Position numbers and translations under genes: made by a program. From Hondaea fermentalgiana (Eukaryota; Sar; Bigyra; Thraustochytrida; Thraustochytriidae), in NCBI GenBank assembly GCA_014084085.1, contig NPFB01000064.1, forward strand, positions 11,427 through 60,225: a stretch of DNA of 48,799 nt. Reading direction: 5' to 3'. The notes under the pieces were generated by a model that ran no database searches, had not been told where the DNA came from, and worked only from the letters and a program-made list of their open reading frames with translations. Below, one piece after another: positions 16,935-27,039 of the stretch (positions are counted from its first letter, which is position 1; the number at the start of each line of letters is the position of its first letter).

Positions 16935-18995
16935 ATGGACCAGGTCCGGTGGCTCGTACGCCAGCAGGCGGCCCTCGGCGAGGTGAAGGAGGCCGTACGC
17001 AAGGCGCGGCTCGAAGAACAACAAGACTGGCAGCAGGACTTCGTGGCCAAGGTCGCCCTTGATCCAGAAACGACGCGTTGGGCTCGCCCAAAGACATTTA
17101 TACGGCGACTCTTGCAGTTTGCTGTCGGTCTTGCAGAAGACGAAGAGGATGGCGTGCACGATGACTTGGCCGAATGCCTAGCAGACGCCATTGCGCAAGA
17201 CGTCGCACAAGACGCCGAGCCGTGGTCGTGGTTCACCATTGGACCCAAACAAAATGACGATGTAACCTGCAGAGTTCGCGTCAAGGACGCCGGCATGAAC
17301 AAGGTCGGGCACTTGCCTTGGGAAGCAGGTCTCATGCTGGCAGAGTGGGCCTTGCAAAACCCTCAAAAGTTTCACGGCAAACGCATCTTAGAAGTCGGTG
17401 CAGGCACGGGTGTCACCGGACTCACAATTGCCAATAAACTCGCACCCGCTTCAGTGGTCCTCACAGACTTCGGGCCCGATGAGCTCGACAACCTCACTGC
17501 CTCTGTACAAGCCAACAGCGAGCACAACCCGACAGGCTGCGCCCAGGTTGCTCCATTTGATTGGTACAATGCTGAACGCGATGTCGCCGAACTGTGCGCA
17601 ACGCAACCCTTTGACGTGCTGCTCGCAGCAGACTGCGTGTACGATCCGGTCCTTTTGGATTGCTTTCTCGAGGCCCTCGAGGCCGTCTTTGCCCATTCCC
17701 CGGCGCTCGAAGCCTTCGTGCTCAGTACGCAGCGAAACAAGGAAACCTTTGATAACTTTGTGCATGCCATCTGTCTCGATACGACATTGTCCGTGGAGGA
17801 CATCTCGAACAGCCTCGAGTTGTTTCCTGAGCGCTCGGGCCAACACTGCTTTTTTGGGCCTTCTTCTATTCTGCTGTACGGTGCAGCTGGCGCCAATCTA
17901 GACGCGATGCGACTCTTGCGCATTTCAAAGAGTGCACCGGCAAAGGTTCCAATCAAAGCAGCAAGTCTTTTGTCCAAGGACGAATTCGCAGACGGCTTCA
18001 TGGCAGCCAATACACCGTGTATCCTTCGCGGCGTTGACCTTGGACTTTGTGATACACTCTCGCGTCATTGCCTGTCTAAAGACGTCTCGCTCGCCGGCGA
18101 AAAAGTACCTGTTGCGGGATCCATGTGCTCTCAATGTAATCCCGATCAATCCGACCGCTGCGAAATGACGCTTGCACATTATCTTCACTGCTGGGAGACC
18201 CATTCACATTTTCCGGGTTACCTCAAGGACTGGCACTGGGCGGCAGCGCGAGAGCGCCTCGACGGTGAACAGCCTTTCACGGTCCCTCGCTGGTTTGAGA
18301 ACGATTGGCTCAATGACTTTTGTGCACAAGGTGACCTCAATGAAAGCGATTATCGTTTCCTCTATCTCGGACCCGCCGGTTCTTCAACGGGACTGCACCA
18401 CGACGTTTATCTGAGCTATAGCTGGAGCTATAACGTTAGTGGAACAAAATTATGGATTCTATTCCCCGAAGGCTCGGAGCCAACAGAGTCATCAGCAAAG
18501 CGCATCATCCAGGATCCCGAGGCACTTTTGTCATGGTTCTCTGCAAGCAGCGCAGACCAGGGGCAAACTTCGGAATCAACTCTTTTCAAGCTGGTGCAGG
18601 ACGGACTCGCTTCCTCGGGCGTGGATGCGATGCCCCTGATTGCTGTCCAAGCGTCTGGCGACGCTATCTTCGTTCCCTCGGGCTGGTATCACGAGGTTCA
18701 CAACCTCGAGGAAACGCTTTCGGTGAACACAAACTGGTTTAACGAGCACAATCTTCCCCGTGTCAACCAATTCCTGCTCCATGAACAACGCGCAACTCAG
18801 AATGCTCTTGAAGACTGCAAGGAAACTACATCAAGTGCTCAAGAATGGGACGATCTCGTTCAGGGCGTCATGAAACTCAATGCTGGAATCAATCGCCCCA
18901 AATGGACAGAGCTCTTGACGGAAAGAGCGCGTACATGTCCTCGAGACGCATGTGCAGTGCACGCTGCTCTTGCGTTGTGGGAAGATGCAAAGTGA
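16935..18995 (+). CDS. Fusion of a FAM86/EEF2KMT-type lysine methyltransferase with a JMJD4-type JmjC hydroxylase
   Basis: This is one uninterrupted 686-residue frame with two enzymes. Residues 1-125 are a FAM86-like helical N-terminus. Residues about 126-320 are a family-16 methyltransferase: PWEAGLMLAEWAL, SAM motif I ILEVGAGTGVTGL (151-163), motif II near VVLTDFG, and ADCVYD (232-237). FAM86/EEF2KMT methylates eEF2. Residues about 340-640 match JMJD4: YLKDWHW, NDWLNDF, YRFLYLGPAGSS, then the Fe(II) triad H488-x-D490 and H586 in PSGWYHEV, and SVNTNW. JMJD4 hydroxylates eRF1 on lysine. All visible catalytic residues are present. In animals these are separate genes; fusion suggests both activities serve the translation machinery. 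The Met at 16935 is the first in frame. Confidence 0.9.
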   Translation: MDQVRWLVRQQAALGEVKEAVRKARLEEQQDWQQDFVAKVALDPETTRWARPKTFIRRLLQFAVGLAEDEEDGVHDDLAECLADAIAQDVAQDAEPWSWFTIGPKQNDDVTCRVRVKDAGMNKVGHLPWEAGLMLAEWALQNPQKFHGKRILEVGAGTGVTGLTIANKLAPASVVLTDFGPDELDNLTASVQANSEHNPTGCAQVAPFDWYNAERDVAELCATQPFDVLLAADCVYDPVLLDCFLEALEAVFAHSPALEAFVLSTQRNKETFDNFVHAICLDTTLSVEDISNSLELFPERSGQHCFFGPSSILLYGAAGANLDAMRLLRISKSAPAKVPIKAASLLSKDEFADGFMAANTPCILRGVDLGLCDTLSRHCLSKDVSLAGEKVPVAGSMCSQCNPDQSDRCEMTLAHYLHCWETHSHFPGYLKDWHWAAARERLDGEQPFTVPRWFENDWLNDFCAQGDLNESDYRFLYLGPAGSSTGLHHDVYLSYSWSYNVSGTKLWILFPEGSEPTESSAKRIIQDPEALLSWFSASSADQGQTSESTLFKLVQDGLASSGVDAMPLIAVQASGDAIFVPSGWYHEVHNLEETLSVNTNWFNEHNLPRVNQFLLHEQRATQNALEDCKETTSSAQEWDDLVQGVMKLNAGINRPKWTELLTERARTCPRDACAVHAALALWEDAK

Positions 18996-19313
18996 CGACG
19001 CAAGAAAAGCAAAGCATCATCTCGGTGCGATGCGGAAGCTTCATCCACTCATGCCAAATACTCTGGTCAAAAGCAACAACATTCATTCTTTCGTTGTTTC
19101 CGAAATCAGACCCCGCGAAACACCAATTGCAGACCGCGAAACACGACTGCTAAAGAAGCGATTGCCATTCACCTAACTTTTATCCACCTCTCTCCCTAAA
19201 AAATGAAATTGCGCGCAGAAAAGAAGAAATCTCATATGTCTCGCGCAGCACTGCGCACTTAGAGGAACGTATACTTCAAGGAATCGCGCACGCACCTGCA
19301 CAATCTATTTGGG
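18996..19313. other. Convergent 3' spacer
   Basis: The 318 bp between the stops of the FAM86-JMJD4 and importin genes shows no gene, repeat or structured element I can support. Confidence 0.6.
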
Positions 19314-22300
19314 TCACCGAGTTGATGTGGAAATGGCGTTCAAGAGCAACTGAAGCGCATGCTGCGCCTCGTTATAATATTCTTGAGACCAAATCGAGTA
19401 CTCGCCAGCGTCAGCAGACATAACACTGCCTTCTTGCTGTGGGGTCGTATGTGTCAGTACATCACGAAAGACTTGTGCCAAATGATGTTGCCGTGATGTT
19501 GGCATAACATTTGACATACTTTGACGTGCGACGATGGCCAAGGCTTTGGCCGCAGACTGGTACAGCGCAGCGCAGCTAAGCGTGAACGAAGTCGCCAACG
19601 CGTCAACACATTCTTGACCATTTGCGCAGGCCGAGAGCCATGCAAGCGCAACAAAAAGATGCGATCGTGTTCGTGCATCAAAGTTGCTACTTGCAGTCCA
19701 GAAAGAAGCAAATAAACCCGGTAAGCCGTCTATACAAGCAAAATAATCGCGGGCTGCATGGGCCTCCAAGACCCTGCAGACCCCAGCACATCCCATGCGA
19801 AACACATTGAGGTGGGGCTCGCGCGGGTCATTTTGCGACCGAAGCTCCTTTAGATTTGCCTCGATCACCTGTACAATTTGCAAAAGTGAGTTATCGCTTG
19901 CTGCCAAAGGCGCTTCAGCGAGAACGGCAAGCCCCTCGAGACGGTCCTCGACGAGTCGGTGCGGCCTCGCGAGCTCGAGCATGGCGCTGCAAATTTGTTC
20001 ATGAAAGACGTCCAAGTAAGCACTTGGCGCAGTTCGCGCAACTGCAATGAAACACCTTGCGAGTTCTGTGCGGTAAAGTCTCCCAAACGCAAAATTTGCT
20101 TCCAAAGCCAATTTCATCTGGACGTCCTCGCTACTGCTGTTCGGCTCAAAGTAAAGGCGAGCTTGACTAAGCATGACGGCGCGTGCTTGCCTGCTTTCTT
20201 GGAAACGCTGTAAAACTTGCTCGCAGAGGCGAGAAGCATCTGGCATGCAAAGCGGAGCTCCATCCCGGATGAGGCCCTGTACGACTTGAGCAAGTGTGAT
20301 TTGCAGCTCTGGGTCTTCTTCCGCCGCAGCCAGTGCTTGCATGAGCAAATCCAAGGTTGCGCGCACAAGATCCCGCGTGGCCGGAGCATTTGCCGGGGCG
20401 CGCATGGAAAGCTGGGAAAGGGTGTCGGCCGCAGCCACGTGAATGTCCGGCGTCAGGTCAAGCTGCATCGTTGCCCTTGCCAAAGAAAAAACCGTATCCG
20501 CGTGAGGAAGAACTGCATCCGCGCTTGTATGGCGGGCAAGTGAGGAGAGGAGATTCCACGCAGCGACAGATTCACGACAAGACTCCGTCTGCGTGCTTGC
20601 CGAGAGACCCTGGGCTTCCAGCGCGTGCGCGCGTTGCAGGTCGTGTGAGAGCACATGTTGCGCAAGATCAAAAATGGCGCGAACATCTGAAGCGGAGTGT
20701 GTCTGCGTGGCGTCAATGAGCGCACCCCATAGTGCGAGCGCATCCACGGCGCTCGGGGATGCAGGGTCAAATTGACCCGCTGTTTGGCGGGCCCAGTCGA
20801 AAAGCGTGGAGACCTCATGCATCGTGCGAGATGAGCCCGCTGCCTTGCAAAAACTTGCCAGACAAATAGCGGCCTTGAGGCGGTCCTCAATCTTGCAAGG
20901 CGAGTCTTGAGCCAGAGCAAAATGAGACAATGTGGCTGCCCATTCTGCGTATTGAGCGCGCACGAGATCCCCCGCTCCACGTGCTGCAGCGAGTGCGGCG
21001 GCGGCATCAAGCGCGGCGTGCCAGAGGGAGGGCGAGGGACGCGCTGAGGCAACAATTCCATGAAGCTTGCGCAAGACGACCTCAAAACCAGTAAGATCTG
21101 ATAGCAGATGGCCATGTGAAGCGGCAAAGACCTCCATGACCTGACACGCGCAGCATTGCAGTGATGGATCACTGTTGGCCATTCCAGCGGCCGTGATTTG
21201 ACCCACGCTGCGCCAAAAGTCGGGCATGCACTCCAATGACTCAACATGACTCGCCAGCGTCCCAAGGCATGCCATTGCAGAATAATGCACACGAGTATCG
21301 CTGTGCTGCCCGACAGCCGACATGATCCAGTCACGCGAGAACGTGAGTAATTGTTCCGTCGTGAGGAGCGGCCCATTCGCAGAAGATTGAACGCTGGGGC
21401 GAGGAAGAAGAGACGTAGATGATGTTTCTTGACAGCGCGCGTCGATGAGCTGTGCAGCCGCTTCAAGGCCCGCCACGGGGGGCTTCCACGTGGTAACCTC
21501 CATGCATTGTTTGACAAGTTGGAGCAATGGTGGGCCAACAACGTCAGACCCAAGGCATTCGGGGGCAGCAAGGCGCCCAAGAACTGCTGCGCTGGCCGCA
21601 GCGCAAGGTGATGACTCGCCGCCGTCTTGCAGGACGTCCACCGGGGCATCGTCTGGAAGCGTGGTCACGAGCGTGCGCATGATCGTCTCGAGAATGACGG
21701 GCACGGCAGCCCCGTCGCGCAGTGCGCGGACCAGAAATGGAAGCGACTCGCATAGCACAGCAAGTGCCTCGAGCGAAAGAACTCGCGTTTCTTCTGGCAG
21801 AGACGGGGCATCAATTAGCGTGAGCAGGATGTGGATAATCTCACCGAGGGCTGTCCGGAAGACGTACGCGCTCTCCATGCAAGCATCAGTCAGGGCGGCA
21901 AGGAATGTGGCGAGTGACGCATGTGAGGTCTGCGCGCATGTTCGAAGGGCGTGAGCAATGGATGTAGCGAGTGGCAAGAAATGGTGCCGGTCTTGGCCAA
22001 GAATATAAGGTCCCAGAGCCGCTAATGATGTAATCGCTGTCGTGGCAAGACGAGCTTCGGGAAGCCCAAGGTCCTCCCGAAAAGCACGCGTGAACGCTGC
22101 GGCCAAAAGTGCAACCTCCTCGTCGGAACCCAGCATAGCCACAATTGGTTCTGGCGCCGATTGAGCAATAAGTAGACATGTCACCAATCCATCACCCTGT
22201 TGAGGCGTTTGCAGCGCTTCAAGACATGCTCTCTTTAGCACAGGCCACTCTTCGCCATATTCGATCGCGATGGCGCCGAGAGCCGCAGCAATGTGGGCGT

Positions 22301-22631
22301 GGAGACGAGGCATTGTACGGCATGCGTTCGGAGACACAGCGGCGCGGAAGAGATCAAGGCAAACGCGATCCTGTTTTGATTCTGGCATATCCCAGAGCCT
22401 ACCGGTATTCAAGAGTCCGGATTCATCGCCAAGAAGGACCGGTACGAGAAGGACCGCCGCAGCTTCGCGCGCGTGGAGTGGGAGGTTACGCCCTTGGAGG
22501 CGACCTGTGGCTACGGCCTCAACGAGGACCGCGGCGTCTTCGGCATCGCAGGCTGCAATGGCGCCTTCCGCCGCGCTACGCTCCGATGCATCGCAGCTCA
22601 GCACGCCCTGCACGGCCGCCGCCCAGTCCAT
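19314..22631 (-). CDS. Importin-beta family karyopherin (HEAT-repeat, importin-4/5-like)
   Basis: The 1105-residue protein is almost entirely Ala/Leu-rich antiparallel-helix repeats, as in karyopherins that carry cargo through nuclear pores under Ran control. Near the N-terminus, RLHAHIAAALGAIAIEYGEEWP matches the conserved HEAT pattern (helix, then EWP) of importins. Further HEAT-like blocks recur throughout (for example about 240-300, 445-540, 735-800). Length matches IPO4/IPO5 (about 1080-1100), and the repeat style is closest to these, but the subclass is inferred and other HEAT proteins cannot be excluded. There is no intron, low-complexity stretches are few, and the Met at 22631 begins at the expected first repeat. 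It is divergent from the kinase gene to its right. Confidence 0.75.
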   Translation of the reverse strand: MDWAAAVQGVLSCDASERSAAEGAIAACDAEDAAVLVEAVATGRLQGRNLPLHAREAAAVLLVPVLLGDESGLLNTGRLWDMPESKQDRVCLDLFRAAVSPNACRTMPRLHAHIAAALGAIAIEYGEEWPVLKRACLEALQTPQQGDGLVTCLLIAQSAPEPIVAMLGSDEEVALLAAAFTRAFREDLGLPEARLATTAITSLAALGPYILGQDRHHFLPLATSIAHALRTCAQTSHASLATFLAALTDACMESAYVFRTALGEIIHILLTLIDAPSLPEETRVLSLEALAVLCESLPFLVRALRDGAAVPVILETIMRTLVTTLPDDAPVDVLQDGGESSPCAAASAAVLGRLAAPECLGSDVVGPPLLQLVKQCMEVTTWKPPVAGLEAAAQLIDARCQETSSTSLLPRPSVQSSANGPLLTTEQLLTFSRDWIMSAVGQHSDTRVHYSAMACLGTLASHVESLECMPDFWRSVGQITAAGMANSDPSLQCCACQVMEVFAASHGHLLSDLTGFEVVLRKLHGIVASARPSPSLWHAALDAAAALAAARGAGDLVRAQYAEWAATLSHFALAQDSPCKIEDRLKAAICLASFCKAAGSSRTMHEVSTLFDWARQTAGQFDPASPSAVDALALWGALIDATQTHSASDVRAIFDLAQHVLSHDLQRAHALEAQGLSASTQTESCRESVAAWNLLSSLARHTSADAVLPHADTVFSLARATMQLDLTPDIHVAAADTLSQLSMRAPANAPATRDLVRATLDLLMQALAAAEEDPELQITLAQVVQGLIRDGAPLCMPDASRLCEQVLQRFQESRQARAVMLSQARLYFEPNSSSEDVQMKLALEANFAFGRLYRTELARCFIAVARTAPSAYLDVFHEQICSAMLELARPHRLVEDRLEGLAVLAEAPLAASDNSLLQIVQVIEANLKELRSQNDPREPHLNVFRMGCAGVCRVLEAHAARDYFACIDGLPGLFASFWTASSNFDARTRSHLFVALAWLSACANGQECVDALATSFTLSCAALYQSAAKALAIVARQSMSNVMPTSRQHHLAQVFRDVLTHTTPQQEGSVMSADAGEYSIWSQEYYNEAQHALQLLLNAISTSTR

Positions 22632-23081
22632 TGGCGGACATCCACACCACGCAGCGAGGAAAGATGGCGCTTTGCTCTCCCACCATCATCTTTGTTGGGA
22701 ACGAAAATCGAAGAAAACTTTTGATTTTTTCTTTCTCATTTTTTCCGTTCACCGAGCTCTTTTCAAGTTTCAGGCTATGCCACGCCGATGCAAAGGAGGA
22801 AAAAGAACAAAGATCAAGCTCCAAGCAACGTGCAAGGCGAAGGAGCAGCGAGCTTTGCGATTCGGACATCTCGTTGCCGTGCCACGACGAAAAGAAAATA
22901 GGGCCAAAAAAAATTGGCGCCGTTTCGCAATCGTAGAAAGAGCCTGAGTGGGGAGTAAAGGTAAGGAAGGAGAGAGGCCGTTTGAGGTTTCGTAACGCCA
23001 TCTTTCTTTCTTTCTTTCATTCTTTGCGCTCGTTTTCGTTTTCGCGCAGAGACCCAAATCTTCATTTCACGCCCGACGGCT
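22632..23081. promoter_or_regulatory. Divergent promoter of the importin and signal-peptide kinase genes
   Basis: A 450 bp spacer between head-to-head starts (22631 minus, 23082 plus). It is AT-richer than coding flanks, with T-rich patches near 22690-22760, an A8-type run near 22905 and a TTTC-type microsatellite at about 23000-23020. No gene is seen. Confidence 0.6.
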
Positions 23082-25109
23082 ATGGCGCGGAGTTCGCTCG
23101 TAAACTCACGCGCTGTCGCTGCGTTGGCGTGCGTGCTCGTCTGCGTCGTCGCTGCGACGCTGGGCGACACTGGCGTTGTCAGCGAGGTGCGTCGACGGCG
23201 ACCCGTGGCCTTTGCCTTGCCGCAACCTGAAGCAGGGCCGGGCGTCTTTGGTCATGTCCCACATCGCGACCTGGTGGGCTCGGCGCTTGCGCAGCTGGCC
23301 AAGCCCCGAGACGAAAGAGATACACAAGAGGGGTCGCAAGAGTCGACCGAGGATGCAAGAACTGGAAAGAAGCAGCGGAAAGCAGCAGCTCAATCTAGGA
23401 AAAGGAAGTCAAAGGCTACTACTTCCGGGCACCTGCTCGCTCCCCAAGGGAAGGAAGATCAAGCACCTCTACATCCGGGGCATGCCCTCGCCATCGTTCA
23501 CGGATACGCTCTCGTACGGCGTCTGAGAAATTTTCAACCTCCCACATGGCCACTTGCGCAGCGAAGACTGGACAGCCAAGTCTCTGGAGGCATGACCATG
23601 GCGCCAGCTATTTGGACGGACCGTAGAGGGGAGCAGCAGCATGTAGCCCTTTCGCGCCGGCGGACGTGGCTGCAGCAAAGTAGCAACCCGTTGCCCAGGG
23701 GCGGTGGTCTCCTCCGTCTCCCTGGCGGCCCAGCTCTTGTAGCCAAGCGTCTTCGTCAACCTTTGGAATGGTGTGAGTGGCCTCGGCGAGAGAGACCTAT
23801 TGCACACGATGGAGAACAGGGCGCGACAGCGCCAACGACGCGAGCAACAATGGAGGGCTTTGAGCTGCACGACAAGTTTGCCGCCGGATCTCAGGGTGAG
23901 GTGTGGGAGGCCTTTCGCGTCAATTCTCAAGGTGAAAAGGAGCGATTTGTCTTGAAACGCGTGCTGCTCGAGCGCGATGCCTCCTTCGCCCTTGCTGGGC
24001 AGCGTGAAGCTGTATTTGGTGAGCGTTTGCAAGACCGACCCGAGGTTGCTCGATTCGTGGAAGCTTTCAATTTCACGGAAGAGTCCGTGTCGTTCACGAA
24101 TGAAGCGCAATCTCGCGTTGGCTTTTGGCTCGTCTTCCGGCACGAGGGCGAGTCGCTGGATGCGCTCTTGTATTCCCGCATCGAAGCATCCAAGGTCGTC
24201 TTGCTCGAACCGTCGGAATTCTGGCACCGTATGCGTCGCGATGCTCTGGGGGCTCAAGTGAGGCGGGAGATTCTTCGACAGGTGTGCGAGGGCCTTGTCG
24301 CCTTGGCTGAGGAAAACGTGGCTCACCGAGACATTAAGCCATCGAATTTGCTTCTTAGCGAGCTTGATAATTCGCCTTCGGCCAAGTCCTGGCCCTTCCG
24401 TGTCAAGCTTGCCGATTTTGGGTCCGCTCTCGACACCGAGGACGGACCCTTGAATGCGCGCCTCTATGGTGCGGCGGGGCCGACCATGCACGAGGAAACA
24501 CGCTGGTACAGACCACCAGAAGCCTTTTTGGCTGCAGAGACCTCACAGCGCTTTCCATACATGGGCAACGACTTGAATGGCGTCGAAGACGCCTCGCGCC
24601 CTCTTCCTTATCACGCATTTGACATGTGGTCGCTTGGAGTGGTCGCGCTTGAAATGCTTTTGGGGACGGCGCATATTTTTCAAATCTCAGACCGTCAACG
24701 CGCCAGGCTACGCGCCAAGTTGACGCAAGTCTCTTATTTATATTCAAGCCCTCAAGCCTTTGAGGCTGCGCTCGAAAGTCGCTGCGCATTTGCAGCGCTT
24801 CAGGACTTTGGCATCGGCCCGCCGCCAAGCACCTCGGATGGACACTTGGACTCTGCCCATGATGCTGCTGCCGCCGCTGCAGGCAAGGGGAGCAACCGAA
24901 CCAAGTTTCGCGCCATGGTGCGCGAGCGGGACCCACTCAAGACTGGTTTTTATTTTGCTCACGCTGGCGAATTCGACAGTGTCGAGGAAATGGAGCTTTA
25001 CGGCGATGACGAACTCGATTTTGTATGGTGGCTGCTGCAGTGGTCGCCCTTTGACCGTCCAACGCCCGAGCAGGCCCTCCGACATCCATTCTTTGGCCAC
25101 TTTACTTGA
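23082..25109 (+). CDS. Ser/Thr protein kinase with N-terminal signal peptide or membrane anchor
   Basis: The protein has 675 residues. A short basic N-terminus is followed by one hydrophobic segment (about 11-28), a roughly 225-residue low-complexity basic region, and a kinase domain from about 258 to the C-terminus. Kinase landmarks: Gly loop FAAGSQGEVWEAF, Lys292 in FVLKRV, HRDIKPSN (415-422), DFG (445-447), YRPPEA in place of APE, FDMWSLGVVALE, and a final RPTPEQALRHPFF. These residues predict an active enzyme; group and substrate are unknown. The hydrophobic segment could be a cleaved signal, an organelle-targeting signal or a type II anchor; no second membrane helix is seen. An alternative shorter start at Met257 (MEGFELHDK) would give a plain cytosolic kinase, so the N-terminus needs transcript support. 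Confidence 0.85.
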   Translation: MARSSLVNSRAVAALACVLVCVVAATLGDTGVVSEVRRRRPVAFALPQPEAGPGVFGHVPHRDLVGSALAQLAKPRDERDTQEGSQESTEDARTGKKQRKAAAQSRKRKSKATTSGHLLAPQGKEDQAPLHPGHALAIVHGYALVRRLRNFQPPTWPLAQRRLDSQVSGGMTMAPAIWTDRRGEQQHVALSRRRTWLQQSSNPLPRGGGLLRLPGGPALVAKRLRQPLEWCEWPRRERPIAHDGEQGATAPTTRATMEGFELHDKFAAGSQGEVWEAFRVNSQGEKERFVLKRVLLERDASFALAGQREAVFGERLQDRPEVARFVEAFNFTEESVSFTNEAQSRVGFWLVFRHEGESLDALLYSRIEASKVVLLEPSEFWHRMRRDALGAQVRREILRQVCEGLVALAEENVAHRDIKPSNLLLSELDNSPSAKSWPFRVKLADFGSALDTEDGPLNARLYGAAGPTMHEETRWYRPPEAFLAAETSQRFPYMGNDLNGVEDASRPLPYHAFDMWSLGVVALEMLLGTAHIFQISDRQRARLRAKLTQVSYLYSSPQAFEAALESRCAFAALQDFGIGPPPSTSDGHLDSAHDAAAAAAGKGSNRTKFRAMVRERDPLKTGFYFAHAGEFDSVEEMELYGDDELDFVWWLLQWSPFDRPTPEQALRHPFFGHFT

Positions 25110-25214
25110 CCAGTGGTTGGCGATAAAGCCGAGCGGCCTCCCGTCAAAAGGTGGTGAGCGGGGAAAACCAATGTATCATCAAGGAAAGAAAAAACATAAT
25201 TTGTGTATGTGTTC

Positions 25215-25973
25215 TTATTTTTCGGCCGGGACCTTTTTAAAGACCACGAGGCGCGCGGCCTGGTAGGCGTTGTCAATGGAGTTGGGAATGACAGAGTTCT
25301 CCTCTGCGACAAGCTTCCAGCCATCGACGGGTTTCGCTGCCTCGGCGAGGTATTCGTCGAGATGCTTCTCGTAGTGAAGCTGGCCAAAATCGATGGTGGT
25401 CACATATTTGAGGAGCGGCTTGATGAATCCAAGCATTGGTGTGCTCTGACGCTGAAAGGTCTGCGTCACGTAAAGCTTGCCATCATCCTTGACGAAGCGC
25501 GCAGCGATGCGCAACGCGCGCACGGGGTTAGGCATTAGCGTCCATGAGCCGCTAAAGTACGCCGCGTCAAAGGGTTCATCGGCACGCCCGCTCTTGTCGG
25601 CCTCCCGCACGGCCGACTTGAGGTCTCCATCAAAAATCGATTTGCACAACACCTGGATCTGGTCAGAGGCTCCCGCACGGTGTACCTTGGCCTTTGCTGC
25701 TGCAATGTACGCCTGATCGTAGTCAACGCCGACAAAGTTCATCTTTTTGGAATCGAGGAGATCCTTGTTGCGTAAGAGCGCGGTTGCGGTACCGATACCT
25801 ACGTCCAAAACGCGGCTGTTCGCGTCAAGTCTATCCATGACGGCCTTGTACCATGTACGGGTCATGCGGATGATGATCACATCGTACACCTGGCTCGAGA
25901 AAACGCGCATCAGCACCAGGACGCCACCCACGACGGCTGCCGTCGCGGAAGCGATTGCCAGCTCGTCTCCCAT
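25215..25973 (-). CDS. Membrane-anchored SAM-dependent methyltransferase
   Basis: The protein has 252 residues. An N-terminal hydrophobic helix (about 5-24) is followed by a class I methyltransferase core: RVLDVGIGTATALL (motif I, about 54-67), FVGVDYD (motif II, acidic residues binding the SAM ribose), a FDAAYFSGSW motif and KLYVTQTFQR after it. The substrate cannot be told; the family 11/25-type core with an N-terminal anchor would suit a lipid or small hydrophobic substrate, which is inference. The start at 25973 begins immediately before the membrane segment; the upstream frame is Arg/Val repeat translation. The stop is only 106 bp from the convergent kinase stop. Confidence 0.83.
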   Translation of the reverse strand: MGDELAIASATAAVVGGVLVLMRVFSSQVYDVIIIRMTRTWYKAVMDRLDANSRVLDVGIGTATALLRNKDLLDSKKMNFVGVDYDQAYIAAAKAKVHRAGASDQIQVLCKSIFDGDLKSAVREADKSGRADEPFDAAYFSGSWTLMPNPVRALRIAARFVKDDGKLYVTQTFQRQSTPMLGFIKPLLKYVTTIDFGQLHYEKHLDEYLAEAAKPVDGWKLVAEENSVIPNSIDNAYQAARLVVFKKVPAEK

Positions 25974-27039
25974 CTTGCTTGCCCTTGACTCGACAAAAAC
26001 AACAACAACGACGACGACAACGAGGATACGGACACGATGACCCCGACGCGCTCGGCGGCGGACTACCGAACGACGCCCGTCCCGCTCGCTGCTCGCCCGC
26101 CCCCACGGCCTGCTGCCTCGCTCTCGCTCGCTTTGACTGCGTGCTCGCCAAAGACGAAAGCTCTTTGCCACATGGAATCTTTGCCACCACCACCTGTGTT
26201 CGTCACCACTGACAATGATCTGGGAGGTAATCATAGCAGGTCTTTACAGGGACCGAGCCTACGCCAATGATGCAGGCGAGGTACGAAGTGCGGAAGCCGC
26301 TGACGCCCCGAGGAAGTGAGGGTCGCGCAACCGCTTTTGTTGGGTTGAGGATGCTTTGCGGACAAGACAAAAGTCGCTGCGAGTGCAATGATCTACGCCT
26401 GTCGAATGTCTATACAACATGACGAATTGGACGAAAATCAACAATTTTGAGGAATGCATCCTTTACGTAAAATTCGAGCGCTCAAGAAAACATCTTTTCG
26501 ATTTTTTCAGGTCAAGTTGTAACGCTTGCTTTGTCAGTATCTTCTTGGTTTCGGTCGCGTTCTGCCATTGACCTGTCTTCATGTTTTTGAGCATCGTCTT
26601 TGCTTCCCCACGCACGGTTGTGCTCCTGGGCATCTCGGCAGTGCACGCGTCGACTTTCGGTGCCTTCGTATGCATAAGGTATGGACATCGCGGGCGCGCG
26701 CAATGAATGAAGAGACTTCCTCCTCCCTCCTCGCAATCTAGGCCTAGCCTCATTCCTTCGTACGTACACATCGCTTTCTCTGCAAAACACAGTCGCTCGT
26801 CGCACGCAAGCTCTTCTGACTGGTAGCGCTCTCTGTGAGCCCGGTGCCGGGGCGTTCCTGCCTCTTTGCGCCGGCAACTCTGACTGGAAAATGTTGGCAC
26901 ACGCGCGCTTCCCTGTGGTGGTAAAAGGCCAAATTGGGCGACGATTTTCTTTTGACTTCATTTTGTTGGTGGGTTGACCCAACTTCAGACCATCATCGCG
27001 CGCGAAAGAAAAGGCAGCGCGAGACAGGGAGAAAGCACG
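25974..27039. promoter_or_regulatory. Divergent intergenic region between the methyltransferase and 5-FCL genes
   Basis: This 1066 bp region is between two head-to-head starts. It holds an ACAACAACGACGACG-type microsatellite at about 25997-26030, AT-richer sequence at 26380-26580, and no ORF with protein-like features on either strand. Minus-strand ORFs up to 230 codons overlap the CAG-rich first exon of the neighbouring gene and are artefacts of it. Confidence 0.5.

Noticed and set aside
20453..21649. 398-codon minus-strand ORF within the importin gene
   Set aside because: It is the same-strand alternative frame of the HEAT-repeat gene, and its Arg/Ser/Pro/His-rich translation lacks repeats.
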